Source of the DNA: Heliopora coerulea
Lineage: Eukaryota; Cnidaria; Anthozoa; Scleralcyonacea; Helioporidae
Direction: 5' to 3'
DNA length: 64,000 nucleotides
Assembly: GCA_030142905.1 (NCBI GenBank)
Contig: JASJOG010000041.1
Location: forward strand, 305,501-369,500
Shown: piece after piece, positions 46,444 through 58,099 of the stretch
How positions within the stretch are numbered: position 1 is the stretch's first letter
Layout of the letters: every line of letters begins with the position of its first letter
Made by a program: the position numbers and the translations under genes
Notes under the pieces: generated by a model
Seen by the model: the letters and a program-made list of their open reading frames with translations, nothing else
Databases searched by the model: none
What the model was told of the DNA's origin: nothing

Positions 46444-48090
46444 TCAGGGACAGAGTTTCTTCCTCATCTTAGCCAACAGCCCGGTAAAGACCGAAGGAGG
46501 AATTCGAGTACGTTTATTCTTCTTTTCGTTTTGGGCTTCTTCATTTATCCAATTGAGATAATGAAGATTACGCCACCGAGCTAATGCTTTGAAATGTCCA
46601 AGTTCAGGAAAATAGCTAGGGAATAGTTCAATGAGACCACCATGACTGGGTAGAAATAAAGTGTGTGTGAGTCCCGCGCCATGCATTCCAGCTAGAATAT
46701 CTGCATTTGCAATAAGTGAAAGCTGCCTTTTCATTGCCATCTTGTCCAGTTGAACTCCAATCACCGAAGAAAAGAAACGCGTGTTCTTAGCTGCATCGAG
46801 AAGTTCTTTCTCATTCCAGATTTTTCGTTCGATATTCCCGGACGGGTTTCGCGGATGGGCAACGTAATCTCGTCTCCAAATTACAACTAACCGCAAGCGT
46901 TTACAGTCCAGATCAGACTCCGTCAATATACCGTGTTGATTTAGGAAGAAGCGATGGAAGTCCTCAATCAGGGGTATCCTTTCTAACACGTCATAATCAT
47001 ACATAGGACTTTCATACCCCGGAGAGTTCCATACGGCGTGCTTGTACCGGCTGACGGTTTTCAACTGAGAAACTCGGGAAGCGGAGTTAAACATCGTTGT
47101 CCAAACGGAGTCCAAACTGCCTTTCGGATGAGCATCGAAAAATAAAATTTTCGTATCATGAGGAGATTTTTGAAAATATCTCATCACAAGAAACGCATTG
47201 TAGAAGTCTGTCATCGAGTGATAAAGGTTCACGTATTCATATCGTTTCACTATTATTGTAAAATCCTCGATATAAGAAACTGGATTGGTACTGACACTTT
47301 CGTTTGCATACGGGATTACGTTTGCAAGCCATTCGTTCAAATGACTTTCGTGATTGGACGGAAATCGATACTCTGACGGAAACTGTCGGCAGGGTAAACT
47401 GAAGAAGCCTTTGTGAACGATAAAATATTCTGCATCCTCTGGCTGTCTCATAACTTTGCTCATTTCTTCCCCGCCAAGGTTTTTACCTTGGATTAGCTTC
47501 TTCCTAAAGATCGCATCTCGAAACGACACAAAATGTCCCTCAGGAAACAACTCCACTTTACCATCGCAGTAAGTTCCTTTGTGCTGTCGCCATTGAATGA
47601 ATATATTCTCTCCACTGTGCTGCTGTGCTATGGTCGATGCAGATGCTTCAGTCGTGTATTGAACCGTGTAATGTATCCCTGATTTTTCCTTTCGTTGCAC
47701 GGTATCTCTCGCTGACATCTGTTGATTCTTCTTCGAAGAAAGATTCGTTAAATTGAGAAGGTATCTTTGAAACCTTAAACTTTGTTTACGGGTGTCGAGT
47801 TGTCGTCCACCTAATATGAGGTTGTATGAACGCAGCCCTTTGTCCTTGTCATTCTTTGAAACTCTCCTTGGGGGAATTAATCTTTCGTTGCCGATGAGAT
47901 TGGTAGGCTTACCAATCTTGACAAGTAGCAGAAGGGAACAAAACAGATAGACTGAACACGGGAACAGAATGCCCACGAACACGATGCGTCTACGTCGTAA
48001 ACAAAATATCGACATCCTCATTTTATCTCCATACTCGTCGATTTGAATCCTTCTTAAATACCAGCTGATCGCGTGACCTGTAAAAGACAA
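46444..48090 (-). CDS. GT61-family glycosyltransferase, xylosyltransferase-like, copy 2
   Basis: An intronless frame of 548 codons. The Met at 48015 (residue 26) aligns with the preferred start of copy 1 and gives 523 aa. An acceptor-like TTTTACAG just upstream allows a 5' UTR exon. The signal anchor and all GT61 motifs are as in copy 1. From 46444 to 47797 there are ten base differences and no gaps against 30357-31710, changing seven residues; above 47797 the N-terminal stem and membrane segment fall to about half identity. The catalytic domains should have the same specificity, while the differing anchor and stem could alter Golgi placement or expression. Confidence 0.9.
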   Translation of the reverse strand: MSFTGHAISWYLRRIQIDEYGDKMRMSIFCLRRRRIVFVGILFPCSVYLFCSLLLLVKIGKPTNLIGNERLIPPRRVSKNDKDKGLRSYNLILGGRQLDTRKQSLRFQRYLLNLTNLSSKKNQQMSARDTVQRKEKSGIHYTVQYTTEASASTIAQQHSGENIFIQWRQHKGTYCDGKVELFPEGHFVSFRDAIFRKKLIQGKNLGGEEMSKVMRQPEDAEYFIVHKGFFSLPCRQFPSEYRFPSNHESHLNEWLANVIPYANESVSTNPVSYIEDFTIIVKRYEYVNLYHSMTDFYNAFLVMRYFQKSPHDTKILFFDAHPKGSLDSVWTTMFNSASRVSQLKTVSRYKHAVWNSPGYESPMYDYDVLERIPLIEDFHRFFLNQHGILTESDLDCKRLRLVVIWRRDYVAHPRNPSGNIERKIWNEKELLDAAKNTRFFSSVIGVQLDKMAMKRQLSLIANADILAGMHGAGLTHTLFLPSHGGLIELFPSYFPELGHFKALARWRNLHYLNWINEEAQNEKKNKRTRIPPSVFTGLLAKMRKKLCP

Positions 48091-50191
48091 ACCTTAATGG
48101 AGTGTCACTGAAGTATAAACAGATGACTTCTAAGTTCAACTCCCCCCGTACCACATAGTTTAGACGGAAGACGAAAATGTCGTTAAATGTTTGCATATTC
48201 AAATGAAATCCTGTCCGCTTAGTAAGAGTAATTGTATTATTGGCCGTGGTTTCAATGATCCCACTTAAGGAGTTAAACTATAAATTAAGCTGCTGTCGGA
48301 TTTAGATTTCCCTATTTAAGGCAGCCACTAGTGGGAGATGCTATTTTGGGGGTGCCAAATATCATTTGTTGGTAAAAAAACTGCTACAAATCTGTGGCAA
48401 GTAGCATTTAGTGAAACCAGCCATCTGTTTGACTGCAGCCAGGGCCATAGCCTCTCAGGCCAACTAGTAAGACCGCTGTTACAGAAACAGATGCAGCTCC
48501 GACTAGAATGTCTCTAGGGCATCTTTGATGTATGTACAACTAGACAATAGACTTAGTTGCGCTAAATCTTTATTCTTAGTATTCAACTCATCATAAACGA
48601 CGGTTACTTTATTTATTTACCGTTCGATATATCAGCGAGCAGCTTTAACCGCCAAAATCAACAAGATCGCACAAGTGGCCCGAGAATGTTGGCTACACAT
48701 CTACCAGAACCAGTTGCCCCAATCATCTAGTGCAAGAGCGAAAGCCCACCCTTTCGGATCAGATCACGTGGTATCACCATAATCCTAATATTAGTTTGCT
48801 TTTATCTCCGATGTAATCAGCTGCGATATTTGAGTTAAAATGAAGCGAATTTCATTATCACTCAAAGATCACAGCTGATATCATCAAAGATGTGAGATCA
48901 GAAGCGCCTTTGACAGTCACATTCAAATTGATCACTAGAAGCTTGTAATATCGAAAACGAAGTGCTGCAGGGGCAGTTCTAAATTAACGAAGAACAAGTT
49001 TAAAGATAGCGCCCCAAAAACCTAGAGAAAAAAATACCTTCATTGCGAGCGGAAGCGCTTCATCAGACTCAAGGGCTAGCACTAGGTACGTCAGTACCTT
49101 GTTCTCTCGGCTTTTTTGTCAGTGCACTTCCTGGAAACTTTTACTAGGTTGATTACTAGAGGATCGATTGAACAATGATTAAAACAAAAACAAAACAGTT
49201 TGAGAGTGTTTAGATAGCATACAAACCTTTTTTCATCTTTTCTTAGATGCGACTACTACGATTGAATAAACAGAAAGTTATCATGATAATCTGACACTGC
49301 CGAAGTCAACTGAAATTGTTGACTCAAGCGGGATTTGAACTCGTGTACCTTCAGGATACCAGTCCGCCGCTCTACCTGTTGAACTATCGAGTACACAGGG
49401 CTTGCAGGCGAGTTTTGTCCAACTTAACTGCACGAGATATTCTTGCGACAACTTAATGCTTATCCATGAGAAGATGGATAGTGTTTCAATTTCATTTCAG
49501 AATCTGCTCAGAGATAATGATGATCGAATAAGTTTGGCTTTTACTTTCGCTAAATTTAGCAACGACTTTAAGTAAATCAAGAGAAGTCATCCGAAGCGCC
49601 TTAGAATGCGATGAACATTCCAACTGATCACTTCGCTAGCAGTGTTTCGTAAAAGATAGAAACATAAGAAAGCCACTTGTTTTTTGTTCGCAAGCTTGAA
49701 TTGAAGGTTGGGACGTAAGAGGAGATTTAATATCGCATGCAGGTGCCATTTTTTCCTCGACACATCAGGACGCTTGACACGGGCACCTGTTCTACTTGAC
49801 TTGTTTTTAATCAAAAATCCTTCAAGGGAGGAAGAGGGCTGAGTTGATATTTTGTTCGGAACTAAACGACGCTCTATATTGGACTCTTCTAGGAAATTGT
49901 CGCCTGAGAATTATTCCACGAACTCTTCACACCAAGGGACACGTTTCGGGGACACAATTCTCTCCCTGACATTTGTTGTAATTCATTTACCAATACTTCG
50001 TTTCTCTCTACCAAAAATAAATTACGTTATTTCATTGATATATTGGGTTAATGAGAATTACTGAGCTTGGATAACTTGCGGAATTCAAAAGCTTAAGACG
50101 TTGTGATAGTCCTGAGTCCAGTTGACCCTTCCTTCCTTTTCTCGTATTATATTCCCCCCTACAACTGATTTTTATCAACATTTCATTCCAG
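48091..50191. other. Upstream flank of GT61 copy 2, repeat-bearing
   Basis: No gene is supported. A hammerhead-like relic (CTGATGAAGCGC-TTCC-GCTC on the minus strand, about 49062-49040, with GAAA lost) and a tRNA-like SINE (49300-49520) are present. The rest is unremarkable. Confidence 0.4.
49300..49520 (-). mobile_element. tRNA-derived SINE, same family as 19490-19710
   Basis: The minus strand shows ACTCGATAGTTCAACAGGTA (A-box region) and GAGTTCAAATCCC (B box), with the anticodon arm decayed. The adjoining CGACAACTTAATGCTTATCC block matches the other copies. Confidence 0.6.
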
Positions 50192-50380
50192 AAACGTTTG
50201 GTCCACATACTTTTGGGTAAACCACATTATCCAGCCCTTCAATTAGGCCAGATGGCGATGGCAGAGTTGCACGTAAACAACACAGAAGTTGGGAAAAGCG
50301 ATCTGTACGAGAGTCTACATCAGTGTATCTCGGGGTTGATGGAAGCAAAGCAACAGAGAGGGGGTGTTGGGATGCAAATA
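50192..50380 (+). CDS. Orphan internal exon, TPR-like, 63 codons
   Basis: TTTCATTCCAG precedes 50192 and GTGAGC follows 50380. The exon is phase 0 on both sides and open throughout. It encodes LGKPHYPALQLGQMAMAEL followed by SDLYESLHQCISGLMEA, which reads as a pair of amphipathic helices with TPR-like spacing. I do not recognise the protein and found no neighbouring exon in either direction, so it is either part of a gene with long introns or a relic. Confidence 0.4.
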
Positions 50381-51733
50381 GTGAGCGTTCATTATTCATT
50401 CACCATTATCGCATTTTGACGTTTCTAATTGTCATTTAGTGTTGAGAACCACCCCTCTAAATTAATGAGTGCATGAATACCTCAACAATGAATAACTAAC
50501 ATCGTAGACTACAACTTTCCAAGTCACTTGAAAGCCTACCAACAAGCTCGCTAAACCGACCATGCCAAATACTTCACAGTTTCTCAGGACCTGACGGGGA
50601 ATATTGTGTAATTTTGCAAATTTAAGACATCTAGACAAAATTATAAAGTGGAACCGTGGGCATGCTGTTTTCATTTCCAAAAGAAACAGCCTTTGGGTTC
50701 ATGGCTACAGACCATGCGTTTTACAATATGGATGGCTGTACATTGCAAAATTCAACAACGCATATTTTCATCCAACATTGCATGTTTTTAGTGAATTTCA
50801 ACTTTGATCATTTAAGTTTGGTTCCCTAGCTAATATTTGTCGGAATCGTCCCGTTCGCCCTAACCGTCTCAAATGCGTTAAAACAACCGAGATGATCCGG
50901 ACGATTTATTTATTTAATGATATTCTCAAACTAATTAATAGTTCATAACGCAGAAAACAAAAGAAATACATAATTAATCAATATTTAGAAATCGGAGGAA
51001 GATTACAGCTGAATTTGGCCATCTTTCGGCTGGATTTTCGCCTAAAATACTGGTTTGTTTGAGAAGCAATTTCAAACACTCATTAAGTGTTCTTCCTCCG
51101 ATTTCAAAATACCTCGAAACTCGTTAAAAAAAGCTCGGTTTGCCTCATTTTTAAACTCGTTTCTCTGTATTTAGAAATCTGAGGAAGAAATCCAACTTGT
51201 GCTTGAAATATTACTTCAAACACAGTGGCTCGGTCAGCTTTAGTGATAAAATATCAACCGGTTAAAAACTACTATTCGAAGAGCTATGCGTCTACCTATT
51301 TTACTGATTAAAAATCTACAAGAACTTAATCAGATAAGAGTGTTATTATCTTCCCACAAGACTGACCGACACTGTAATTGAACAAATTAAAATATTATAA
51401 TGTACGTAAATATGAAAACATAATACAGTTAAAATTAGAGTCGGTCTGGAATATCAGGATTTGAATCTACAAACACAGAGAGATTGTTGAAATAAACAAA
51501 GACGTTCTCTGACCAGAAAGATACTTAATTTGTCAAGCTTTCGGCCACTAGACTGTGGTCTTCGACAGGTACTAATCCTTCACTGGGCCCTCCCTTCAAG
51601 CCAAATCTAGATCCACTAGTGCATTCGGCCGCTTTCGCCTGTTGTAGAGCTACTTGTACTCGCGGGAAGTGTTCGTGTCGTCTGATGCATTAAGATCGTT
51701 TAGCTCTTAGCAAGAACTGAAGCAACTATTAAA
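50381..51733. other. Gap without recognised gene
   Basis: Only a fragment near 51535-51580 (TCGGCCACTAGACTGTGGTC, tail-like on the minus strand) stands out, resembling other dispersed retroelement tails. The rest shows nothing. Confidence 0.35.
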
Positions 51734-52306
51734 ATGTCGGAAGCGAGCGCAAAAGAGAAGTTCAATTCGATGAATGCATCTGCAATTAAGAAATACTTGC
51801 AAGAGCGAGGTGTTACCGTGAATAACTACCTCAAGCCTACCTTAGTCGAGATCGCGTCCGCGGTTGAAAAGATGATGCTGTCTGTTGATCCAAACTTTGA
51901 GACGGACAATAAAGAAAACAATATACAACGTAGATTAATTGTCATGAAGACAAAGAACAACTTCATTGACTCGCGCCCATTTGGATTATACGACACATTC
52001 AATCACCTAATTTGCATTTATTTAGTTCGACTACGATAAGGAGGGACTAGCTGCACAAAATCTTATGAAGTTTACCGGCTTTTCGAAGGCGGATACGTTC
52101 GGTGTTTGGAAGTATTGACACTGAAGCAAGCAGGAGTCCATGTTTATGTTAGTAAAGTTCAACCAATCATGCGAGCTAAAACAAACGATGGTAAAAATCA
52201 CTACGAACTATTGTTTATCCTGGAAGAACATTGGCCAAACAAACATATTTCGCCAATAATTTCGTTGATTGATTTCCATATTTCTTTTGGGTTGTATTAT
52301 AATTAA
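51734..52306 (+). pseudogene. Truncated copy of a multicopy SWIM/YqaJ-associated gene family
   Basis: The ORF from 51734 encodes IKKYLQERGVTVNNYLKP and VEIASAVEKMMLSVDPNF, a SAP-like N-terminal segment. After two small frame disruptions (about 52022 and 52068) the frame continues KSYEVYRLFEGGYV, then GVHVYVSKVQPIMRAKTNDG and HYELLFILEE, ending near 52306. From memory, this series matches an expanded cnidarian and fish family whose longer members continue into a SWIM-type zinc finger and a YqaJ-like nuclease domain; both are absent here. Identity rests on recall, not on a search. Confidence 0.42.
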
Positions 52307-52542
52307 CTCTTTCTGGACAGGATGTCTTCCTTTGAAGAGTAAAATCGTGTGGCGTTAGCCAGACAAAAGTAATAGAAGACCGACTCCACCAGTAAAGGGC
52401 AGTCATTATATTATTGAGACGTAGATTTCGAATTTATTGACATTATTTTTAGCCCTCTGATATGCCTCGTGGAAAAAAGCAGAATCGGTTCTAATCGCTT
52501 TCAGTTTTTGAGGTTACCACCAAGACCACGATGGCACCAAGT

Positions 52543-52634
52543 CAGGCTTGGACTGGCCATTGTGCCATCGTACTGTAGAACAATAGTCAGCCATTGTTCT
52601 GTGGCGCTATGGCACAATGGCCAGTCCAAGCCTG
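52543..52634. repeat. Foldback element with about 40-bp arms
   Basis: The left arm begins CAGGCTTGGACTGGCCATTG and the right arm ends with its exact complement. Pairing continues imperfectly through the whole 92 bases around a short centre near AATAGTCAGCC. Confidence 0.88.
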
Positions 52635-52639
52635 CACCA

Positions 52640-54069
52640 AGTGTTTTCTAATTACGTGTGTAAGCCAATGTTCATGAATACTTTTTACTTTCTTTACAGA
52701 AAATGGTGAATGCTTTTCAGTAACGTTTAGAAGCGTATTCATAAAGACCTCCCAACTATGATTTCGACCTTTAAAGTCAAATTTCCTGATGGTTTGTCCC
52801 TCAGAGCATGGGTTCTCAAAGAGGGGTCAGCGACCCCAAATGGGGTGGCAAGGTTCGACCAGGGTCGTTGCAGTCACTCAGTACTTAGTGTGGTCACAAG
52901 CAGTTCCTAGTGACGGGGGAGCGCTGTAGCTGGGAATCAACACGGCTCTTTTACGAGTTCAAGCCTCAGCGGTGATATTAGGCCAGTAACAGCGACTAAG
53001 AGATCATGATGCTTCGCAACCTGGAGTCAGGACATCAGGAGTTTAAGCGGCATAAAAGTCTTATTACATTACAGTCGTGAAATTCCGTATGGTATCTTTG
53101 GACCGCAAAATCGGAAGAAGGTTAAATATAGACGACTACTTCACCGGCAAACGTTTATATAAGCCGAGTACTTGCCTTGAAGTCTTTGGTATCCTAGCAA
53201 TTAAAGTCCTCTTGCAACAAAAAGAATGCCTCCTCAACATTTTCACATTTTTCTGCCACCAAGAAGCCTTTACTGTATGCGTTGATTTCCCCCCATTTAT
53301 TTTCGCCTTACCTCTGACTTCCTCCGTTCACGAATGTCTGATGCGGCCACTGCCTTTTTTGACCCTCATGTACTGGGACTTGGGGTCACGTCGCTGAGTA
53401 GAGTGAGTTCAGCACTTTGAGGCCGCGAGAAAGTTTGGTTGAGAACTGCTGCCTTTGATATATCTCCATAAAATTTAATAGAATCATAACTTTCTAATCA
53501 TATCTTTCTTTTCTAATTTAATAGAACCACAACTTTCAAAATCCCGTTTATCAAAGATGATATCAATAGCGCAGTATTCACTTACCAAATTTGTATATTC
53601 CTGGTGCAGTTAGCTCTAATCCTCTTTAATTATATCGTTTATCTCAAATTAAACTAACAGGACTTACGTCTTAACGTTGACTGCTTGCAATCTTTCAATA
53701 AATAAGAAGCGATTTACTTGTACATTTCCTTTGGTAGTCGTAATGCGTTTGTCTTTACCTCGTCCGTTAACCAAAGAATCGCTGATCATCCCAGTCAACG
53801 TTGGTCTTCGTTCGTTTGACCGGAGTTTTAATTGATCCTCTCCTCTTGTTTATGGTTTTTATTTGGTTTATTTCCCTTCGACGTTTTTGATCTTTTTTAC
53901 TGCCTTCGATTTTCTACCATAAATAACCCTTCTTTAACTCTTCTTTGGTGAAACGTCTCCATTTGACTACCAAAACCACCGGGCATCAGGCACAGTGAAA
54001 TAGTCTGGTGGTAGCCAGAGTAAAGTAATGAAAGTTTGAGTCAGAAGACACAGGATTGAGTAGGAAAAG
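52640..54069. other. Gap without recognised gene
   Basis: No coding exon, repeat or RNA could be supported. Confidence 0.35.
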
Positions 54070-54398
54070 GTTAGCTGTGGTGTACCTCAAGGTTCCATTT
54101 TAGGTCCACTAATTTTTTTTTTTTTATTGTATATCAATGATTTGCCAAATGCTTCAAAAGCCTTCAGTTTGATCCTGCTTGCAGATGATACGAACTTTTT
54201 TTTTAAATATCCAGCTTTCTTGACTAGCATCTTGAAAGTGGAGACTGATAAATTATCAGAATGGTTTAGAGCTAATAAATTATCATTAACTTTGGATAAG
54301 ACCAAATTTATGGTATTTAAGCCAAAACAAAAGAAAACCTGTTGTGATATCAATTTAAATATAAACAACAAGAAAATAACTCAAAATCAAAACGTTTG
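54070..54398 (+). pseudogene. LINE reverse-transcriptase fragment
   Basis: The frame gives GVPQGSILGPL (RT motif B) near 54080-54110, an interrupting T tract that encodes extra Phe residues, then LYINDLPNASKAFSLILLAD and DDTNFFF, the catalytic D-D block (motif C). LSEWFRANKLSLTLDKTKFM follows, and a stop falls soon after. Both ends of the element are missing. Confidence 0.82.
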
Positions 54399-54624
54399 AC
54401 CCTTTTCTGTCCAAGAGGTCTCCCTTTGACAAGTAAAATTGTCTGGCGTTAGCCAGAGTAAAATATCAGAGTCGGGTATGGACCCAAAAGGGTTAATAAA
54501 GGTGGACCATTCGACCATGACGATATTACTAAGTAAACCTTTTCTTAAAAGCACTTATAAGTTATTTCAAGTAATTCTTTAGCAACCTCAAAAAATGGAA
54601 TGCTACGTAGGCAGTACTGAACGA

Positions 54625-54700
54625 AGCAGAAAAAAATTCAAAGGTGGTATTCTGCCAAAGATCGAGAGAACAAGATACTGACGTTTCGAGCGAAAGCTCC
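54625..54700 (-). repeat. Penelope-type tail motif, hammerhead-like
   Basis: The minus strand has CTAATGA, GAGC-TTTC-GCTC, GAAAC and GTC in hammerhead order. The G of CTGATGA is changed to A, and flanking sequence does not form stem I or III. Confidence 0.4.
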
Positions 54701-54934
54701 TCATTAGGGATAAAACTGATGAATGGCTTCACTCCGATGGACGGCATTCACTCGAATCGACAAATTCTTGCTCTCTAAATTTTTGACAGAGTACCACGTT
54801 TAAGCAGCTAACAGTAAAAACTGGAGGGTACATATAGTAACATTATCCCCTGTTATCCCTTGTGCAATTTACGTCCATCTTTATCCAGACAAATAAAGGC
54901 ACGGTAAAAAATGCATTCTAAGAAAGGTTTCAAA

Positions 54935-55435
54935 AAATAGTGTCATCTTGTAAACTCAAGATAGGTGTTACTAGGCTTATTAAGATGAAAATCTCATTTT
55001 TAATAATTATAAAATTCTCTATTCTAATAAGCCTAGTAACACCTATCAACTTTTAATTATAGAAGCACAGCACATTAAGTTTATTAAACCAGAACTCAAC
55101 TCGGGTCTTAAGGCTGGCAAGGAGTTAACGCTTTTCACCTAGATATACTTCTATCACCTTCCTATTCATCCTTAACACTGTTCTGTCACATCCTGTTATC
55201 AGCACCTACCACAATTAGATATTACTTATTAGCATTTGACATGTAAATATAGCCAGGTAGGCGTTCTTCTTCGTCACCGATGATGTCATCACGGTTCATG
55301 TATACATAAAGGCTTAGGTATGTTTGTGTAAAGTCACTTGGTCTGAAAATGACTTTGTAAGAAAATCGAAACATCACCATTTCACTTTCGGCTCTTGTAT
55401 AACTCGCATCTTGAGTTTACAAGATGACACTATTT
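54935..55435. mobile_element. Inverted-repeat element with nested hairpin, about 500 bp
   Basis: Arms 54935-54962 and 55408-55435 are perfect 28-bp inverted repeats (AAATAGTGTCATCTTGTAAA leads). Starting at the left arm's end, a second perfect 23-bp pair (54960-54982 and 55025-55047) forms an inner hairpin. No coding capacity. Confidence 0.82.
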
Positions 55436-55777
55436 TTCGGAATATGTTTTATCTTTTACTTTTTAATACTGTCGGCTGGTCGTGGATTTAAGAAAGGTTT
55501 CCTTTCGTGAAATCATGATTAAGCGTAACGTCAGAAAGGACGGTATAACGACTCAGAACTATCTGCACCTTTCAAATTAAACCATTGCGTGATTTATGAA
55601 GAATATTATTTTTTAGTTGGGTTGCTGTTCCTCTTTGATATACACTATTCAACCAAAGTACGTTTTGGCGATGTTTTACAAAACGACTTTTGAAAGTAAT
55701 GTTCACCTGCATAAATGTCTTGCTGAATATTGCTTTTACATAATATATTATCCGTTCCACCTGCTCTAAAACGCTTC

Positions 55778-56003
55778 GTTCTAAATTTTAGAATGACGCT
55801 TTGAAGCGTAGCCAGATAGTAAGCTGAGCAATCTGGTCCTTAGAAAGGAGCTGGTGAAAGTGTTAGGTTAGGATTAGAGTTAGGATTAGGGTTAGGATTA
55901 GGGTTAGGGTTAGGATTAGGTATAGATTTAGGGTTAAGTTGAGGTCAGGTTGCCCAGATTATAATCTGGCCACGCTTCAAAGCGTTATTCTAAAATTCAG
56001 AAC
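55778..56003. mobile_element. MITE-like element with TTAGGG-type repeats between its arms
   Basis: Inverted arms of about 38 bp (TTTAGAAT-ACGCTTTGAAGCG core at both ends) enclose about ten variants of TTAGGG (TTAGGG, TTAGGA, TTAGAG) at 55861-55935. Two short inner inverted pieces, AATCTGG/CCAGATT, lie just inside. Confidence 0.82.
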
Positions 56004-56218
56004 TGACACTATAAGCGTATTTGAAATGGTGGAATGGTTGAATATGTACGTGATGCAGTACACCACATAATTTATCATATAAACAATGTCACTATCTGGG
56101 GGGAACCATTGCATCGATTTTATGCTTGTTCTCTTCACCCACACAAAAAAACCAACAATTACCTGAAATAAAAATTTCACTCAAATAACTTATGGAATGG
56201 TAATAATACTGTAATATC
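56004..56218. other. Short gap
   Basis: Nothing recognised. Confidence 0.3.
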
Positions 56219-56290
56219 AATAATAATAATAATAACAAGACAAGTATATATACAGCCAAATATATGAACAATAATGAAAATAATAATAAT
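56219..56290 (+). mobile_element. LINE 3' tail with (AAT)n tract
   Basis: ACAAGTATATATACAGCCAAATATATGAACAATAAT recurs at about 60937-60970, where it ends a recognisable LINE tail. Flanking AAT runs fit the 3' tails of this retrotransposon group. Confidence 0.6.
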
Positions 56291-58099
56291 AGTAATAAAA
56301 ATTGTTCTAAGGTTGTTATCGCTGGGGTGACTGTAGAGGAGAAGCTCTCTCAGTAAATGCCCCAAAAGCATACGTAAAACGTAGCCTCTGACAACCAAGT
56401 CCAGCTCCTGACCTACACAAGGCAGAACTGTTTGGAACTGACAGGAGAAGCAGCGAATTGTCTGGCGCCTTAAAATTGGATGCTTCGGGTAGGTGAAACT
56501 CGTTAATCTTGGATGCTAGTTCACCTAGGAGAGGGTAACTCCGATTTCAAACCAGAGCAGATGGGGCCCTTCAGCCTTGGTTGGCAACCCGTCTGGTGGT
56601 AGTTCCTCGAAGAAAACAACCCGCAACTCAAGATGTCTTTCGTGTCGAGGAGTGAATGGCTACTGCGTTATGTGGTCGCAAACGAAACCTGATAGGAAGA
56701 GGCGATACCTATCAGTAATAGCTTTATCCTGAGAATCGGGCAACTTAGGACTGACGTATGACCCGTACATTTTAACCTCATACATATGAGTGAAAGATTA
56801 TGAACACTATTAATGTAGAAGAGAACGACATGAATGAGACTGGAACGACAAGCAAAAGTTTCTTTTCCGGCAGGTGTCCTGTGGAGCAACAGCGCAGGCC
56901 CGGTCGTCAAGTTACTGCTGAAACTTCAAGAAGAAAATGGACAAAAGATATCAATGTTGTCATAATGGAGTGCTTTTATTTAAGCAAACCGTTCAATGAG
57001 GATGGTAAACCACAAAAAGAGGATACCGACAACAAATGCACAGAATATGGCAAGAGAGAGGACTATTTCCTACAACTGAACAAAAGATTTGTGATCAAAC
57101 CAGAGCGATAAGGAAGAACAATTGGCTAAAGGATATTGAACTGGAGAGTATACGACGAAGAGTATCGAGTGAGGAAATAAGCCATAGAGAAGATAATCTG
57201 GAGAGGCAAGAGAAAACAGATAGTAACATGGCCATGAATGATGAGATGAGAACAGAATTTTAGGAACAAGCAAGAGTAAGGTCTGTGTATCAGCAGGAAG
57301 ACACACAGACAACAGACCAATCTGGAGGAATTGGTGAATAAGGTATTACAGTAGAAAGATATGAAGAGCTCAATCAGGATGAAAAATAAATGGTTGATAA
57401 GATAATTGAAATCACGAAGGGTGAACAAGAATACAGAGTGTTACCTTTTAAGAAAGTGGATCGACTAAAGATGAATGAGATAACAGCAAACGCTAATCAG
57501 ATAGTTACACGAATACAAACGGATAGTATAACGGAAACAAACCAATTACTGATAGCAGCTAGAAATGTAGTGACGGAGAAAATTGGATTAAGGGAAGTTA
57601 ATAAACCAACTAAGAAAAAGAGCCATGGTGGAAAAGAAGACAAGAGAGGGATATCCAACAGCTTAGGAAAGATATTAACATAATGGAACGACAGAAAAGT
57701 GAGAAATTGGAAAGGAGGGTAAATACAAGAGGCTTGAAGTGAAATATAAAATAAGAATAAAGGGAATAACAATGGTAATAGAGGAACTTAAACAAAGAGA
57801 ACAAGCTAAAATAGCTAAGGTAAAGAGGTACAAACAGAGGATAAAGCAATATAGGCAGAACCGAATGTTTCAGAGTGACCAAAAAAAAGTTCTATATGGA
57901 AATAAACCACGGACAGGGGACTGAATTTGAAAACGTGGTACCAGATGCAGATGAAAGTTTTGGAGTGAAATTTGGGACAATGAAATAGAACATAACTGGG
58001 AGCCTGAATGGTTAGATGAAGTTAAACAGGAAATTGGACATTCAAACCAAGAAGATTTGAAGATAAATGAGGAGGATATCAGAAAGCAGTGCAAAAAGA

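Noticed and set aside
51607..51640. TCTAGATCCACTAGTG and CGGCCGC close together, resembling a cloning-vector polylinker
   Set aside because: Order and spacing do not match a common vector, and the flanks are continuous genomic-type sequence. Worth a vector screen, but not called.
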